A stretch of 64,000 bases of DNA from assembly GCF_013694095.1 (NCBI RefSeq), contig NZ_JACEFB010000007.1, positions 124,001-188,000 of the forward strand, read 5' to 3'. Source of the stretch: Thermogemmata fonticola. GTDB taxonomy: Bacteria; Planctomycetota; Planctomycetia; Gemmatales; Gemmataceae. Below the pieces are notes generated by a model, which worked only from the letters and a program-made list of their open reading frames with translations, searched no databases and had not been told where the DNA came from. Positions 46,458-54,674 of this stretch are shown one piece after another; within the stretch, counting starts at the first letter, position 1; each line of letters begins with the position of its first letter. The position numbers were made by a program, and so were the translations under genes.

Positions 46458-46764
46458 GCATAACCAGTGCGGCGCGTGGTGGTACCCAGCAAGCCAGAGC
46501 GACCGCATCGCCGGCGTCGGGGGACCGACCCAGACGCTTGCGCAAATCATCCTTCGATTCCACGGTGATCCCCTGGGCCCGTAAGGCGTAACGGACCGCC
46601 AGCAAATCCCGGGCTAAATCCGGGTCCGGCGGTAAAGCCAGACGTGTTTCTTCCGGACCACCTTCCGGGTCGAGCCAACTGCGCAACACGCGGGCCGCGC
46701 AATGGCGGAACCGCTCGCCCGTCCTGACACCGCAGCAACCGCCTCCGTCAGCTTTCCCGCACAC
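46453..46764 (-). pseudogene. C-terminal remnant of phage large terminase
   Basis: The segment from LDPEGGPEETRLALPPDPDLARDLLAVRYALRAQG to GITVESKDDLRKRLGRSPDAGDAVALACW matches the end of the nuclease domain of planctomycete phage TerL proteins, in which the Asp of S-P-D-x-x-D-A is a metal ligand. Only about 75 residues remain, the ATPase and most of the nuclease are absent, and no ribosome binding site leads to it. Together with the KTSC gene it marks a decayed prophage. The real gene's start was further upstream and has been lost. Confidence 0.6.
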
Positions 46765-46793
46765 GCTGGCGGTTCCGGGGAACTGCTCCCGGA

Positions 46794-48215
46794 CTAGGCC
46801 AGGATGTCCCGCACGATGCGCCCGTGGACATCGGTCAGACGGTAATCCCGGCCCTGGAAGCGATAGGTGAGCCGTTCATGATCGATCCCCAGAAGATGGA
46901 GCATGGTGGCGTGCAGATCATGGACGGACATGCGGTTTTCCGCGGCATGGTAGCCGAACTCGTCGGTGGCGCCGTAGGTGAGGCCGCGCTTGATCCCCCC
47001 GCCGGCCAGCAGCACCGAGAAGCCTTTCATGTGGTGGTCCCGGCCGCTGCCTCCCTGGGACATGGGAGTGCGCCCGAACTCGCCGGTCAGCACCAGGAGC
47101 GTTTCCTCGAACATGCCCAGGCGCTTGAGGTCCTTGATCAGGGCGGCTAAGGGCCGGTCGATCTCCTCGATTTTGAGCTTGATCTGCGGTTTGATGCTGC
47201 CGTGGTGGTCCCAGTCGCGGTGGTAGAGCTGGATGAAGCGGACGCCGCGTTGAGCCAGCCGCCGGGCTAGCAGGCAATTGGCAGCGAAGGAGCCATCCGC
47301 CCCTTTGGTCCCGTACATCTCCAGGATCTGCACCGGTTCGTCCCGCAGGTCCATCAGCTCCGGGATGCTCATCTGCATGCGGAAGGCCAGCTCGTATTGC
47401 TCGATCCGTGTGGCGATCTCCGGGTCGTCCACCAGGGGGTTGTAGCGGCGATTGAGCTGTTGCACAGCGTCGAGTACGTCCCGCTGCCGCGGTCGGTCCA
47501 CGCCCGGCGGATTGGTTAGGTAAAGCACCGGATCGCCCTGACTGCGCAGGTGCACCCCTTGATACTTCCCCGGCAGGAACCCCGCGCTCCACTGCCGCGA
47601 GGCGATCGGTTGATTTTGTCCGCCTCGACCGTTCGAGGTGAGTACCACAAAACCCGGCAGATTGTCCGATTCGCTCCCCAAGCCGTAGGTGATCCAGCTC
47701 CCCATGCTCGGCCGGCCGGACACGGTGCTTCCCGTGTTCATGAACGTGTGGGCCGGATCGTGATTGATCGCCTCCGTATACAGCGAGCGGACAATGCACA
47801 GGTCATCCGCCACCTGGGGCAGGTGCACGAACAACTCGTTCATTTCGATACCGGCCTGTCCGTGCTTTTTGAACCCCCACTGCGGCGCGAAGCAGATCAG
47901 CTTGGCGCCTTGCAACTGGGCGATCGGCTGCCCCTTGGTGATGGACTCCGGCATGGGTTGGCCGTGGCGGCGGGCCAATTCCGGCTTGTTGTCAAACAGC
48001 TCCAGATGGCTCGCTCCCCCCGCCATGACCATAAAAATGACCCGCTTTGCCTTTGGCGGATGATGCGGTTGGCGCAACACTCCCGGCAAGGCGGACGCTT
48101 GCCGCTCCAAGAGGCTGGCCAAAGCCACGGCCCCCACGCCCCGGCAGGTCTGAGCCAGAAACGTCCGCCGCTGTAACAAGCGCACCTGCTGCAACTGTGG
48201 CATCGGCATCATCAT
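46794..48215 (-). CDS. DUF1501 domain secreted protein
   Basis: A 473-residue DUF1501 protein. The N-terminus has a twin-arginine-like signal, LLQRRTFLAQTCRGVGAVALASLL. Family motifs include IFMVMAGGASHLELFDNKPELARRHG, RPSMGSWITYGLG, LLARRLAQRGVRFIQLYHRDWDHHG, LTGEFGRTPMSQGGSGRDHH and HATMLHLLGIDHERLTYRFQGRDYRL. The metal-site-like His and Asp residues are present, as in the related sulfatase/phosphatase fold; no enzyme activity is established. It lies 260 bases downstream of the cytochrome/DUF1549/DUF1553 gene on the same strand. That pairing is the standard planctomycete arrangement. Confidence 0.93.
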   Translation of the reverse strand: MMMPMPQLQQVRLLQRRTFLAQTCRGVGAVALASLLERQASALPGVLRQPHHPPKAKRVIFMVMAGGASHLELFDNKPELARRHGQPMPESITKGQPIAQLQGAKLICFAPQWGFKKHGQAGIEMNELFVHLPQVADDLCIVRSLYTEAINHDPAHTFMNTGSTVSGRPSMGSWITYGLGSESDNLPGFVVLTSNGRGGQNQPIASRQWSAGFLPGKYQGVHLRSQGDPVLYLTNPPGVDRPRQRDVLDAVQQLNRRYNPLVDDPEIATRIEQYELAFRMQMSIPELMDLRDEPVQILEMYGTKGADGSFAANCLLARRLAQRGVRFIQLYHRDWDHHGSIKPQIKLKIEEIDRPLAALIKDLKRLGMFEETLLVLTGEFGRTPMSQGGSGRDHHMKGFSVLLAGGGIKRGLTYGATDEFGYHAAENRMSVHDLHATMLHLLGIDHERLTYRFQGRDYRLTDVHGRIVRDILA

Positions 48216-48475
48216 TACCGGACCTCCCTAACGCAGGCCTGAGGCGGACCGGCCTGGCCCGACTTCTTCGGGGCACACCTCGGCCTGCCTCCGCGGAGTT
48301 GACCTTGATCCAATGGCTTTTCCAGTTCTCCCGAAATTATGCCTCTTATCCTCTTGTCATGGTGTCATGCTGTTCTGGTGTGACGGCGGGTGGCGATCGC
48401 TCCGTCATCTTCTCCGTTGGGTTGGCCTCCGGGGTAACGCATTTGGTTTGGGGCATGGAGGTTGTCGCCACGGTG

Positions 48476-51040
48476 TCAGGGCCGGGTGATGGTTTCGTGG
48501 AGGTTAAGCAAGGCCCGTGCGACGCTGGTCCAGGCGGCCACTTCCGCCGGGGGGATGGTCTGAGGGGCGGGATGGTCTCCCACGCTCAGCAGTCGGCGGG
48601 CTTCTTCCGGCTGGGCCTGGTAATGCTGGCGGTGCTTCTGGAGCAGTTCGCGGAGGATGTGCACCTCCGGCTCCTGAGGTTCGCGCGAGGTGGCGCGGCG
48701 GAACATCCAGCGGAGGCGCTGGGCGTCGTCAGGTCCGCTTTCGGCGAGGGCTTTCTGGGCGAAGGCGCGGGCTGCTTCCACAAATTCGGGGTCGTTGAGC
48801 AGGACCAGGGCTTGCTGCGGGATGTTGGAGCGGGGCCGCTCGCAGGTGCATTCCTCCCGGCTGGGAGCGTCGAAGGCTACCATCGCCGGATGGGGGAAGG
48901 TCCGCTGCCAGTGGGTGTACAGGCCGCGGCGGTATTGCTTGTCTCCGCTGTCCTTGATCCATTCCCGCGGCGGGAAGTTCAGGGCGGCCCAGTAGCCGGG
49001 GGGCTGGTACGGCTTGACACTCGGCCCGCCGATCTGGGGTACGAGCAGGCCGCTGATGGCCAGGGCTGTATCCCGGACGAACTCCGCATCGAGGCGGAAG
49101 CGATTCTGCCGCGCCCAGAGCAGATTAAGCGGATCGCGTTCGCGCAGATCGGGCCGTTCCTGGGCGCTTTGCCGGTAGGCGGTCGCCGTGACCATCAGGC
49201 GCACCAAATGCTTGACGTCCCAGGTTTTCTGGAACTCGGCGGCGAGCCAGTCGAGCAGTTCCGGGTGGGTGGGCCATTCCCCTTGCGTGCCGGATTCTTC
49301 CAGGGAGCGGGCGATTCCTCGGCCGTAGAAGAGTTTCCAGAGGCGGTTAGCCATGACGCGGGCGGTCAGGGGGTTTTCCGGGGCGACGACCCAGCGGGCG
49401 AGGTCCAGGCGGGTGTAGCGCTTTTGGCCGGGGGGCAGGGGCGGCAGCGGGGGCAAAAAGGCCGGTGTTTTCGGTTCCATGATCGGCCCACTGTCATCCT
49501 GCCAGTTGCCGCGGGGGAGCAGGCGGACGGTGCGCGGCGGGCCGCTGATGGTGATGAGCACGCGGGGGATGGTGTTTTCCAGTCCGCTCCGGGCGGCTTC
49601 GGCTCGCTGCCACGCTTCGCGTTCCCGCCGCAGGGCTGCCGCGGGGATCAACCCCAAAGCGGTGCGATACCGCTTTTGGGCCTCGGCTTCTTCCTTGCGC
49701 AACTGCTCCAGACGCTGCTCCTGCTCCGGGGTCGGTACGAGCATGCCGGGTTCCCGCCGCCCCACCGCCGCTTCCTGAATGTCCGCAAAAAACGCCGCCA
49801 TGGAGTAGAAATCGACCATGGTGTACGGATCGTACTTGTGATTGTGGCATTCCGCGCACAGGAGCGTGCCGCCGAGCCAGACCTGGCCGAAGTTCCGCAC
49901 TCGATCCGCCGCGTACTTGGCGATGTACTCCTTGGCCTGCGCTCCGCCTTCCTCCGTCGTTTGCAGCAGGCGGTTGTACGCCGTCGCCACCAGTTGCTCC
50001 CGGCTCGGCTGCGGCAGCAGGTCCCCCGCCAGTTGCTCAATGGTGAATTGATCGAACCGCTTGTTGCTGTTGAACGCCTTGATGACATAATCCCGGTACG
50101 GCGAGACGTTCATCGGGTTGTCGCTGTGATAGCCGATGCTGTCGGCGTAACGGACCAGGTCCAGCCACCAGACGGCCAGGCGTTCCCCGTAGTGAGGCGA
50201 AGCCAGCAGGCGTTCGACCAGCTTTTCGTAGGCGTCCGGGGAGCGATCCGCCAGGAAGGCTTGGACTTCCTCCGGGGTGGGGGGCAGGCCGCGCAAGTCG
50301 AACGACAAGCGGCGGATCAAGGTGATCCGGTCTGCCTCCGGCGAGGGGGCGACTCCCTCCTGCTGCCAGCGGTAGGCCAGGAAGGCGTCGATCGGATTGC
50401 GGATCGGCCAGGGCTGGCCTTGCACGTCGCGCACGCCTTGCACCACGGGCACCGCCGGCCGCTCCAACTTGGCAAACGACCAGTGCTCCGTATACACCGC
50501 TCCCTCGGCGATCCACTGCCGGAAGTGTTCAAGCTGCTCCGGCGTGAGGGGGGGCTTTTTGGCCCCGCTCGGCGGCATCCGCTCCGCGGGATCGCTGGCA
50601 GTAATCCGCCGCCACAACTCGCTTTCCTCCGGTTTGCCCGGCACGATGGCCCCCGCCGCCACGGCGTCGTCCCGCCGATCCAGCCGCAGGTCCGCCTTGC
50701 GTGCGTTCCCATCGGGGCCGTGGCAGGGATAGCAATGCGTGGCCAAGATCGGGCGAATGTCCCGCTGGAAATCGACCTTGCGGGGACGGGGGGAAGCTGC
50801 CGGATTGGCCGCAGTCTGCACGGCGGAAGCAGAAGTCGCCGGGGTGGAGGATGCCGCCGACGCAGCCGAGGAGGATGCCGGAGAGGAAGATGTCTGCGCT
50901 GCCGGGGAGGAAGCGGGGTGAGCCGCCGGTGTATCCGCCGCCACGCTGGCCTTCCAAAATCCGCCCGCGGTCCAGACCGCCGCCACCAGAAGCACGCCCG
51001 TACCTACAACCCCTGCGCTCGGTACCGCTTGGCTTCGCAT
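48476..51040 (-). CDS. PSCyt1/DUF1549/DUF1553 (PSD1) secreted protein
   Basis: An 854-residue protein. After a signal/anchor (VVGTGVLLVAAVWTAGGFW) and an Ala/Ser linker comes the planctomycete cytochrome C module with heme motif Cys103-x-x-Cys106-His107 in HCYPCHGPDG. DUF1549 follows (PIDAFLAYRWQQEGVAPSPEADRITLIRRLSFDLRGLPPT and YGERLAVWWLDLVRYADSIGYH), then DUF1553 with RYTRLDLARWVVAPENPLTARVMANRLWKLFYGRGI and PQQALVLLNDPEFVEAARAFA. Start ATG 51040 has GGAG upstream; the frame opens at 51085. It is secreted, may bind heme c, and likely works with the downstream DUF1501 protein on a polysaccharide or other polymer substrate, which is known only by association. Confidence 0.93.
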   Translation of the reverse strand: MRSQAVPSAGVVGTGVLLVAAVWTAGGFWKASVAADTPAAHPASSPAAQTSSSPASSSAASAASSTPATSASAVQTAANPAASPRPRKVDFQRDIRPILATHCYPCHGPDGNARKADLRLDRRDDAVAAGAIVPGKPEESELWRRITASDPAERMPPSGAKKPPLTPEQLEHFRQWIAEGAVYTEHWSFAKLERPAVPVVQGVRDVQGQPWPIRNPIDAFLAYRWQQEGVAPSPEADRITLIRRLSFDLRGLPPTPEEVQAFLADRSPDAYEKLVERLLASPHYGERLAVWWLDLVRYADSIGYHSDNPMNVSPYRDYVIKAFNSNKRFDQFTIEQLAGDLLPQPSREQLVATAYNRLLQTTEEGGAQAKEYIAKYAADRVRNFGQVWLGGTLLCAECHNHKYDPYTMVDFYSMAAFFADIQEAAVGRREPGMLVPTPEQEQRLEQLRKEEAEAQKRYRTALGLIPAAALRREREAWQRAEAARSGLENTIPRVLITISGPPRTVRLLPRGNWQDDSGPIMEPKTPAFLPPLPPLPPGQKRYTRLDLARWVVAPENPLTARVMANRLWKLFYGRGIARSLEESGTQGEWPTHPELLDWLAAEFQKTWDVKHLVRLMVTATAYRQSAQERPDLRERDPLNLLWARQNRFRLDAEFVRDTALAISGLLVPQIGGPSVKPYQPPGYWAALNFPPREWIKDSGDKQYRRGLYTHWQRTFPHPAMVAFDAPSREECTCERPRSNIPQQALVLLNDPEFVEAARAFAQKALAESGPDDAQRLRWMFRRATSREPQEPEVHILRELLQKHRQHYQAQPEEARRLLSVGDHPAPQTIPPAEVAAWTSVARALLNLHETITRP

Positions 51041-51389
51041 GGCACCGCTCCTTCTCTTCCACCCTGCGAGGAACACTGACCGCAATGACCAACTGACCGC
51101 AATTACCAGAGGACGGCCTCACTCGGCGGGAAGCAGACCGCAGCACGTCCAGATTCTGCCGCGGCACCGGGCCGTCCCGTTCGGGGGGGATTGATTCAAC
51201 CGCTATTTATTGTAATCCCATACCCTTCCCTTGTGCAACCAAAAAGCCCCTCCGCCGAGTCGTAGGGAAACTCTTACGCTCGTCGCCGCCCAGGCTGCTT
51301 CCTGTGCCCGCCGCTGGGCCGCCGCCAAGACCGTTTCGAGGTATCATTCCCTTAGCCCTGCCTTTGTTAACGACGTGGAGCCTTCCGCA
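51041..51389. other. Gene-free interval between PSD1 and HicA
   Basis: About 350 bases; it should carry the promoter of the PSD1-DUF1501 pair. No frame is convincing and I see no repeat. Confidence 0.45.
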
Positions 51390-51689
51390 TTACCTTCTGA
51401 GCGGTACTTCCCCCCGATATTCGACCCGGCGGGGTCGCTCCTCGAACTCGCTTCGGGGTACGCCGCTCTGTCGGATGATCGACAAGAGTGTGCCGGTACG
51501 CAATTCCTTATGGTTCGGAACTGGCACTGTGGTTGTTTTTCCTGCCGGGCTCACCCCTTGCATGACAATGTGACTGCCGCGCTGTCGAAGGCGGCGGAAA
51601 CCGTGCCGTTCCAGAATCAGGCAGACTTCCTGACCCGATAGTACCCGGAGCTTACCCCTCGCAACGGGGCTGGATTCGCACCACGGCAA
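51390..51689 (-). CDS. hicA: HicA-type mRNA interferase toxin
   Basis: Core HicA sequence KLRVLSGQEVCLILERHGFRRLRQRGSHIVM, with the catalytic His in GSHIVM, then TTTVPVPNHKELRTGTLLSIIRQSGVPRSEFEE. HicA cleaves mRNA on the ribosome; HicB holds it in check. The longest frame starts with TTG 51689 just 6 bases after the hicB stop, which would allow coupled translation; the true start may be a few codons later, near KLRVLSG. At about 85-99 residues it is complete. Confidence 0.85.
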   Translation of the reverse strand: MPWCESSPVARGKLRVLSGQEVCLILERHGFRRLRQRGSHIVMQGVSPAGKTTTVPVPNHKELRTGTLLSIIRQSGVPRSEFEERPRRVEYRGEVPLRR

Positions 51690-51695
51690 ACTGGA

Positions 51696-51938
51696 TCACT
51701 TCATGGTGCTAGGAACCCAATCATCGGCTACTTCGACCCGGGTTACCACCACTTCCCGCTGGAGGCGCTCGGCGATCTCCTCAGGAGAAGCAGATTCCAG
51801 GAACAACTCCAGGGCTTCCTGGAGATTATCGCGGGCCAATTCGATCGTTTCCCCTTGACTGGCAATGTCCAGTTCGGGACACAGGGCGACATAACCGTCC
51901 CCTTCCCGCTGAATGATCGCTGTCAGTCGCTTCGGCAT
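51696..51938 (-). CDS. hicB: HicB-type antitoxin
   Basis: An 80-residue partner with the HicB fold: LTAIIQREGDGYVALCPELDIASQGETIELARDNLQEALELFLES, followed by a short end (VVVTRVEVADDW). It lacks the C-terminal DNA-binding domain of long HicB proteins, so autoregulation may need another factor. GGAGAGGG precedes ATG 51938. It comes before hicA, the reverse of the hicAB order in E. coli. Confidence 0.85.
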   Translation of the reverse strand: MPKRLTAIIQREGDGYVALCPELDIASQGETIELARDNLQEALELFLESASPEEIAERLQREVVVTRVEVADDWVPSTMK

Positions 51939-52592
51939 GGTTCCCTCTCCCGAGCCTCTAGCCATGAGTCGCTTGTCCTACTCGGTTCAGGCAGCAAGAC
52001 CAATCAGGCCGCGAGACCAAATCAGGCGGGACACTCAGGTCCGATCCATTTCCAGACCAAACAGACCTCCGAACCGCAATGTCGTGACCCAGCGGCGGAT
52101 CAGGGTTATTCCTGGATCGTTCCTGGCCTGGCCATCTCGGTTTGCTCCCTTGCGCCCCGGCCTCCTCGCCTAGCTCCCGTTGGAGACGTCTTCCTTCCTA
52201 TCAGTCCTCATTGTACCGCCTGCGGTTTCTTTGGGCCGTCCGTCCAAGCCGCTTCCCCCGTGCGGTTCCTTCCCGTCCCCCTGCTCAGTCTCAGTATGGA
52301 TCTGCTCCCGATCGGAGTGGGAGGTGTCCGGCGGCGAGTGGGTCATCCGATGGGGGAACCGGCTGGGCGGAGCCAGGGCCTTCCTTCCAGGCCGTGAGTC
52401 CGGCAGGTCCTTCACCCCCTCAGGAGCAACGGCAGCAGAAAATGGGAGATTATGTCCCTCTCTTGCACGATAAGAGGGTAAAATGGTACAAGCCGTCAGG
52501 GATTCCGGTCGGTGGTGGGCCGAGCGGAACTGTGACTATCGAAGAGCTACGAGAGATTTCGCTTCAGGGTGAAATGTCACGGGACGGGAACC
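51939..52592. other. Gene-free interval upstream of hicB
   Basis: About 650 bases. Frames such as 51855-52397 plus lack a binding site and read like random GC-rich sequence. A 6-bp hairpin CCCTCT/AGAGGG with a 12-base loop lies at about 52456-52479. No repeats or RNA gene were recognised. Confidence 0.45.
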
Positions 52593-53144
52593 ATGATCCT
52601 TTGGGAGCCGCCAGAAAGCCATCCGCTGCGCCGCCTCTTTTCGGGACTGACTGAACACGCTTTTTTCGCGCATCTGGGTGTGGCGGATCCGCGCCTGACC
52701 GATTATCTGTCCTTGCTGTTGGCCCGGTTCATTCACTTTGACACCATTTACCGCCTGCGCAGTGCGGCGGGCCGGCCCCTGACCGAGCTGGTGGATATGG
52801 TCCTGGAAGCGGAGCAGCTCCCCGCTGGAGGGCGCACCCAGCGCGAATACTACCGTCACATCGGCGATTTCGCCCTCTTCTGGACCGGCGTCTATCCCGA
52901 AGCGTTGGATCAGCATCGCCGCCAGGCCGTCAAGGATGCCCTGGTCAGCTACACCTATCAGGGCAAGCGCAGCTACCTCATCACCAGCCGGCTGGAAGAG
53001 GCGGAACATCACGACGAACAAGCCGGGCTATTCCGCCGTCTGAGCGAGCAATTCGAGCTGTGCGCTCTTGGCCTGCGCAAAGTGCGGGAGGAATGGGAGG
53101 AACTCCGCCGCCAGACCCCGCCCGGTCCGCCCATCATCTGCTGA
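52593..53144 (+). CDS. Conserved soluble protein of unknown function
   Basis: A 183-residue helical protein, MILWEPPESHPLRRLFSGLTEHAFFAHLGV, with no signal peptide or membrane helix. The middle has FIHFDTIYRLRSAAGRPLTELVDMVLEAEQL, the end HHDEQAGLFRRLSEQFELCALGLRKVREEW, probably a helical bundle. The family is not recognised. GTG 52569 is in frame, but MILWE (ATG 52593) is preferred for its start of conserved-looking sequence; the ribosome binding site is weak (GGGA). It is convergent with the beta-propeller gene that follows. Confidence 0.65.
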   Translation: MILWEPPESHPLRRLFSGLTEHAFFAHLGVADPRLTDYLSLLLARFIHFDTIYRLRSAAGRPLTELVDMVLEAEQLPAGGRTQREYYRHIGDFALFWTGVYPEALDQHRRQAVKDALVSYTYQGKRSYLITSRLEEAEHHDEQAGLFRRLSEQFELCALGLRKVREEWEELRRQTPPGPPIIC

Positions 53145-53216
53145 CACTTCAGGGCAGCAGCCAGTCCAACAAACGGCTAGCACAAGAGAGCGGCCAGCAC
53201 CCTACCTGAGGCCCGG

Positions 53217-54377
53217 CTAATCCTCCGGCGGAGTGAAGTCGGCCAGATACAACTGCGGAGAACTGCGGCCATCCCGGCTGCTCGTCCAGAGCACCTTCCG
53301 ATAATCCGGACTGAACACCGGCAGCACGTCCTGGCCCGGAGCGTAGGTGATCCGTGTCATCTTCCCGGTCTCGATGTTCATCCAGTAGAGATCGTAATTG
53401 GGACGGACGAACTCATTGGCGTGGTCCGCCGCCGTGCAGATGATGTGCTTGCTGTCCTTGTACCAATACGGCGCCCAGTAGACCCAGGTGTTGTTGCGGG
53501 TCAATTGTTTTTCGCCGGTGCCGTCGACGTTGATCACGTAGAGCTGCAGGCGGTCTTTCTCCTGGCGGTCGGCGCGGAAGATGATCTTTTTCCCATCGGG
53601 GCTGAAGAAGGGGCCGCCGTTGTAGCAATTCGGAGCCTGAGTGACCTGCCGGGCGCCGCTGCCGTCGGCATTCATGATGTAAATCTGCACGTCGCCCGCC
53701 TTACCGGCGGCGTACACAATCTGCCGCCCATCGGGGGAGTAGCTTCCCTCGGCGGTGTACACCTTGGCCTGCGGCGTCAGACAGCGCAGCTCGCTCCCAT
53801 CCACGTTGGCCTCGTAAATCTTCATGTGCGGGTCAAAGTCCCAGGAGTAGCGCCGGCGGATGCCCTTGTTCTGTTCCTCGAGGCGGCGCTGCAACTCCGC
53901 CACCTGGTGCTGGCGCGCCTCAGGATCGCTATGGGACGAGGCGAAGATGATCTTTTTGCCATCGGGCCGGAAGTAGCCGCAGGTGCACTTCCCCACCCCC
54001 GGACTGACCCGAATGGCCCGCCCGCTTGCCAGGTCTTGAACGAAAATCTGATAGAACGGATTGCCCGTCCCCTTTTCCTCCGCCTGGAAGATGATTTTGG
54101 TCCCATCGGGGGAAAAGTATCCTTCCCCGGCGCGGACGTAGTCAAAAGTCACCTGGCGAATGTTGCGCAGGTACCGCGCCTCGGCCTGGACCCAGTCCCC
54201 CGCCGTAGACTTCGGCGGTGTCTGTCCCTCGGCTCGATGGCCTGCCACCCCGGCTAGCAGCACGCCCACGGCCAGCACCAGCAAGGAGCCGAAGGTCCGC
54301 TTCCAGCGAGGACCCCGGCCTCCCACCCTTCCCGCTGCCTCACCCCAGGGCATTCCGGCTCTGTTCCTCCCGTTCAT
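53217..54377 (-). CDS. Secreted TolB/PD40-type beta-propeller protein
   Basis: A 386-residue exported protein with signal sequence FGSLLVLAVGVLLAGVAGHRAEG after a basic leader. PD40 repeats are plain: YFSPDGTKIIFQ, YFRPDGKKIIFA, SYSPDGRQIVYA, FFSPDGKKIIFR and VFSPDYRKVLWT, giving a six-bladed propeller of the TolB C-terminal type. It lacks the N-terminal TolB domain, so a direct role in the Tol-Pal system is not expected; it could bind proteins or ligands at the surface. A helical insertion (ARQHQVAELQRRLEEQNKGIRRRY) sits between blades two and three. Confidence 0.85.
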   Translation of the reverse strand: MNGRNRAGMPWGEAAGRVGGRGPRWKRTFGSLLVLAVGVLLAGVAGHRAEGQTPPKSTAGDWVQAEARYLRNIRQVTFDYVRAGEGYFSPDGTKIIFQAEEKGTGNPFYQIFVQDLASGRAIRVSPGVGKCTCGYFRPDGKKIIFASSHSDPEARQHQVAELQRRLEEQNKGIRRRYSWDFDPHMKIYEANVDGSELRCLTPQAKVYTAEGSYSPDGRQIVYAAGKAGDVQIYIMNADGSGARQVTQAPNCYNGGPFFSPDGKKIIFRADRQEKDRLQLYVINVDGTGEKQLTRNNTWVYWAPYWYKDSKHIICTAADHANEFVRPNYDLYWMNIETGKMTRITYAPGQDVLPVFSPDYRKVLWTSSRDGRSSPQLYLADFTPPED

Positions 54378-54674
54378 TCCCGCTCCTCCTCAGGTTGTCT
54401 GGAGCGTCCGTATTCTTCCGTCATGGTCATTGTCGCGGCTGGGCGGCCGCTGGCTACGCCGGTGCGTTTGGAGAATCCCGCCGTCCGCTTCTCCCGCCGC
54501 TGGTCCTTTCGCTGCTACCTTCCGCGGCCGCTTTCGCCGCCGTGGCGCGGAGGGCACAATGCATGATACGCTTGCATGAGGCCTACTATGCAGCATAATA
54601 ACTTTCCTGACTAGATGTTGTGGAAGAGTTTTCACACTGGCGTCTTTTGGGGGTTGGATAGGATTTCTCCGTCG
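54378..54674. other. Divergent promoter region before the GTPase pair
   Basis: About 300 bases between divergent genes. The right half becomes AT-rich around 54585-54615 (AGCATAATAACTTT), where a -10-like element is likely. I cannot assign a precise promoter. Confidence 0.4.

Noticed and set aside
48047-51079. A 1010-residue plus-strand open frame
   Set aside because: It is antisense to the PSD1 gene, whose domains are unmistakable. Its composition (Gly/Arg/Val-rich with no motifs) is what GC-rich coding DNA gives on the opposite strand.
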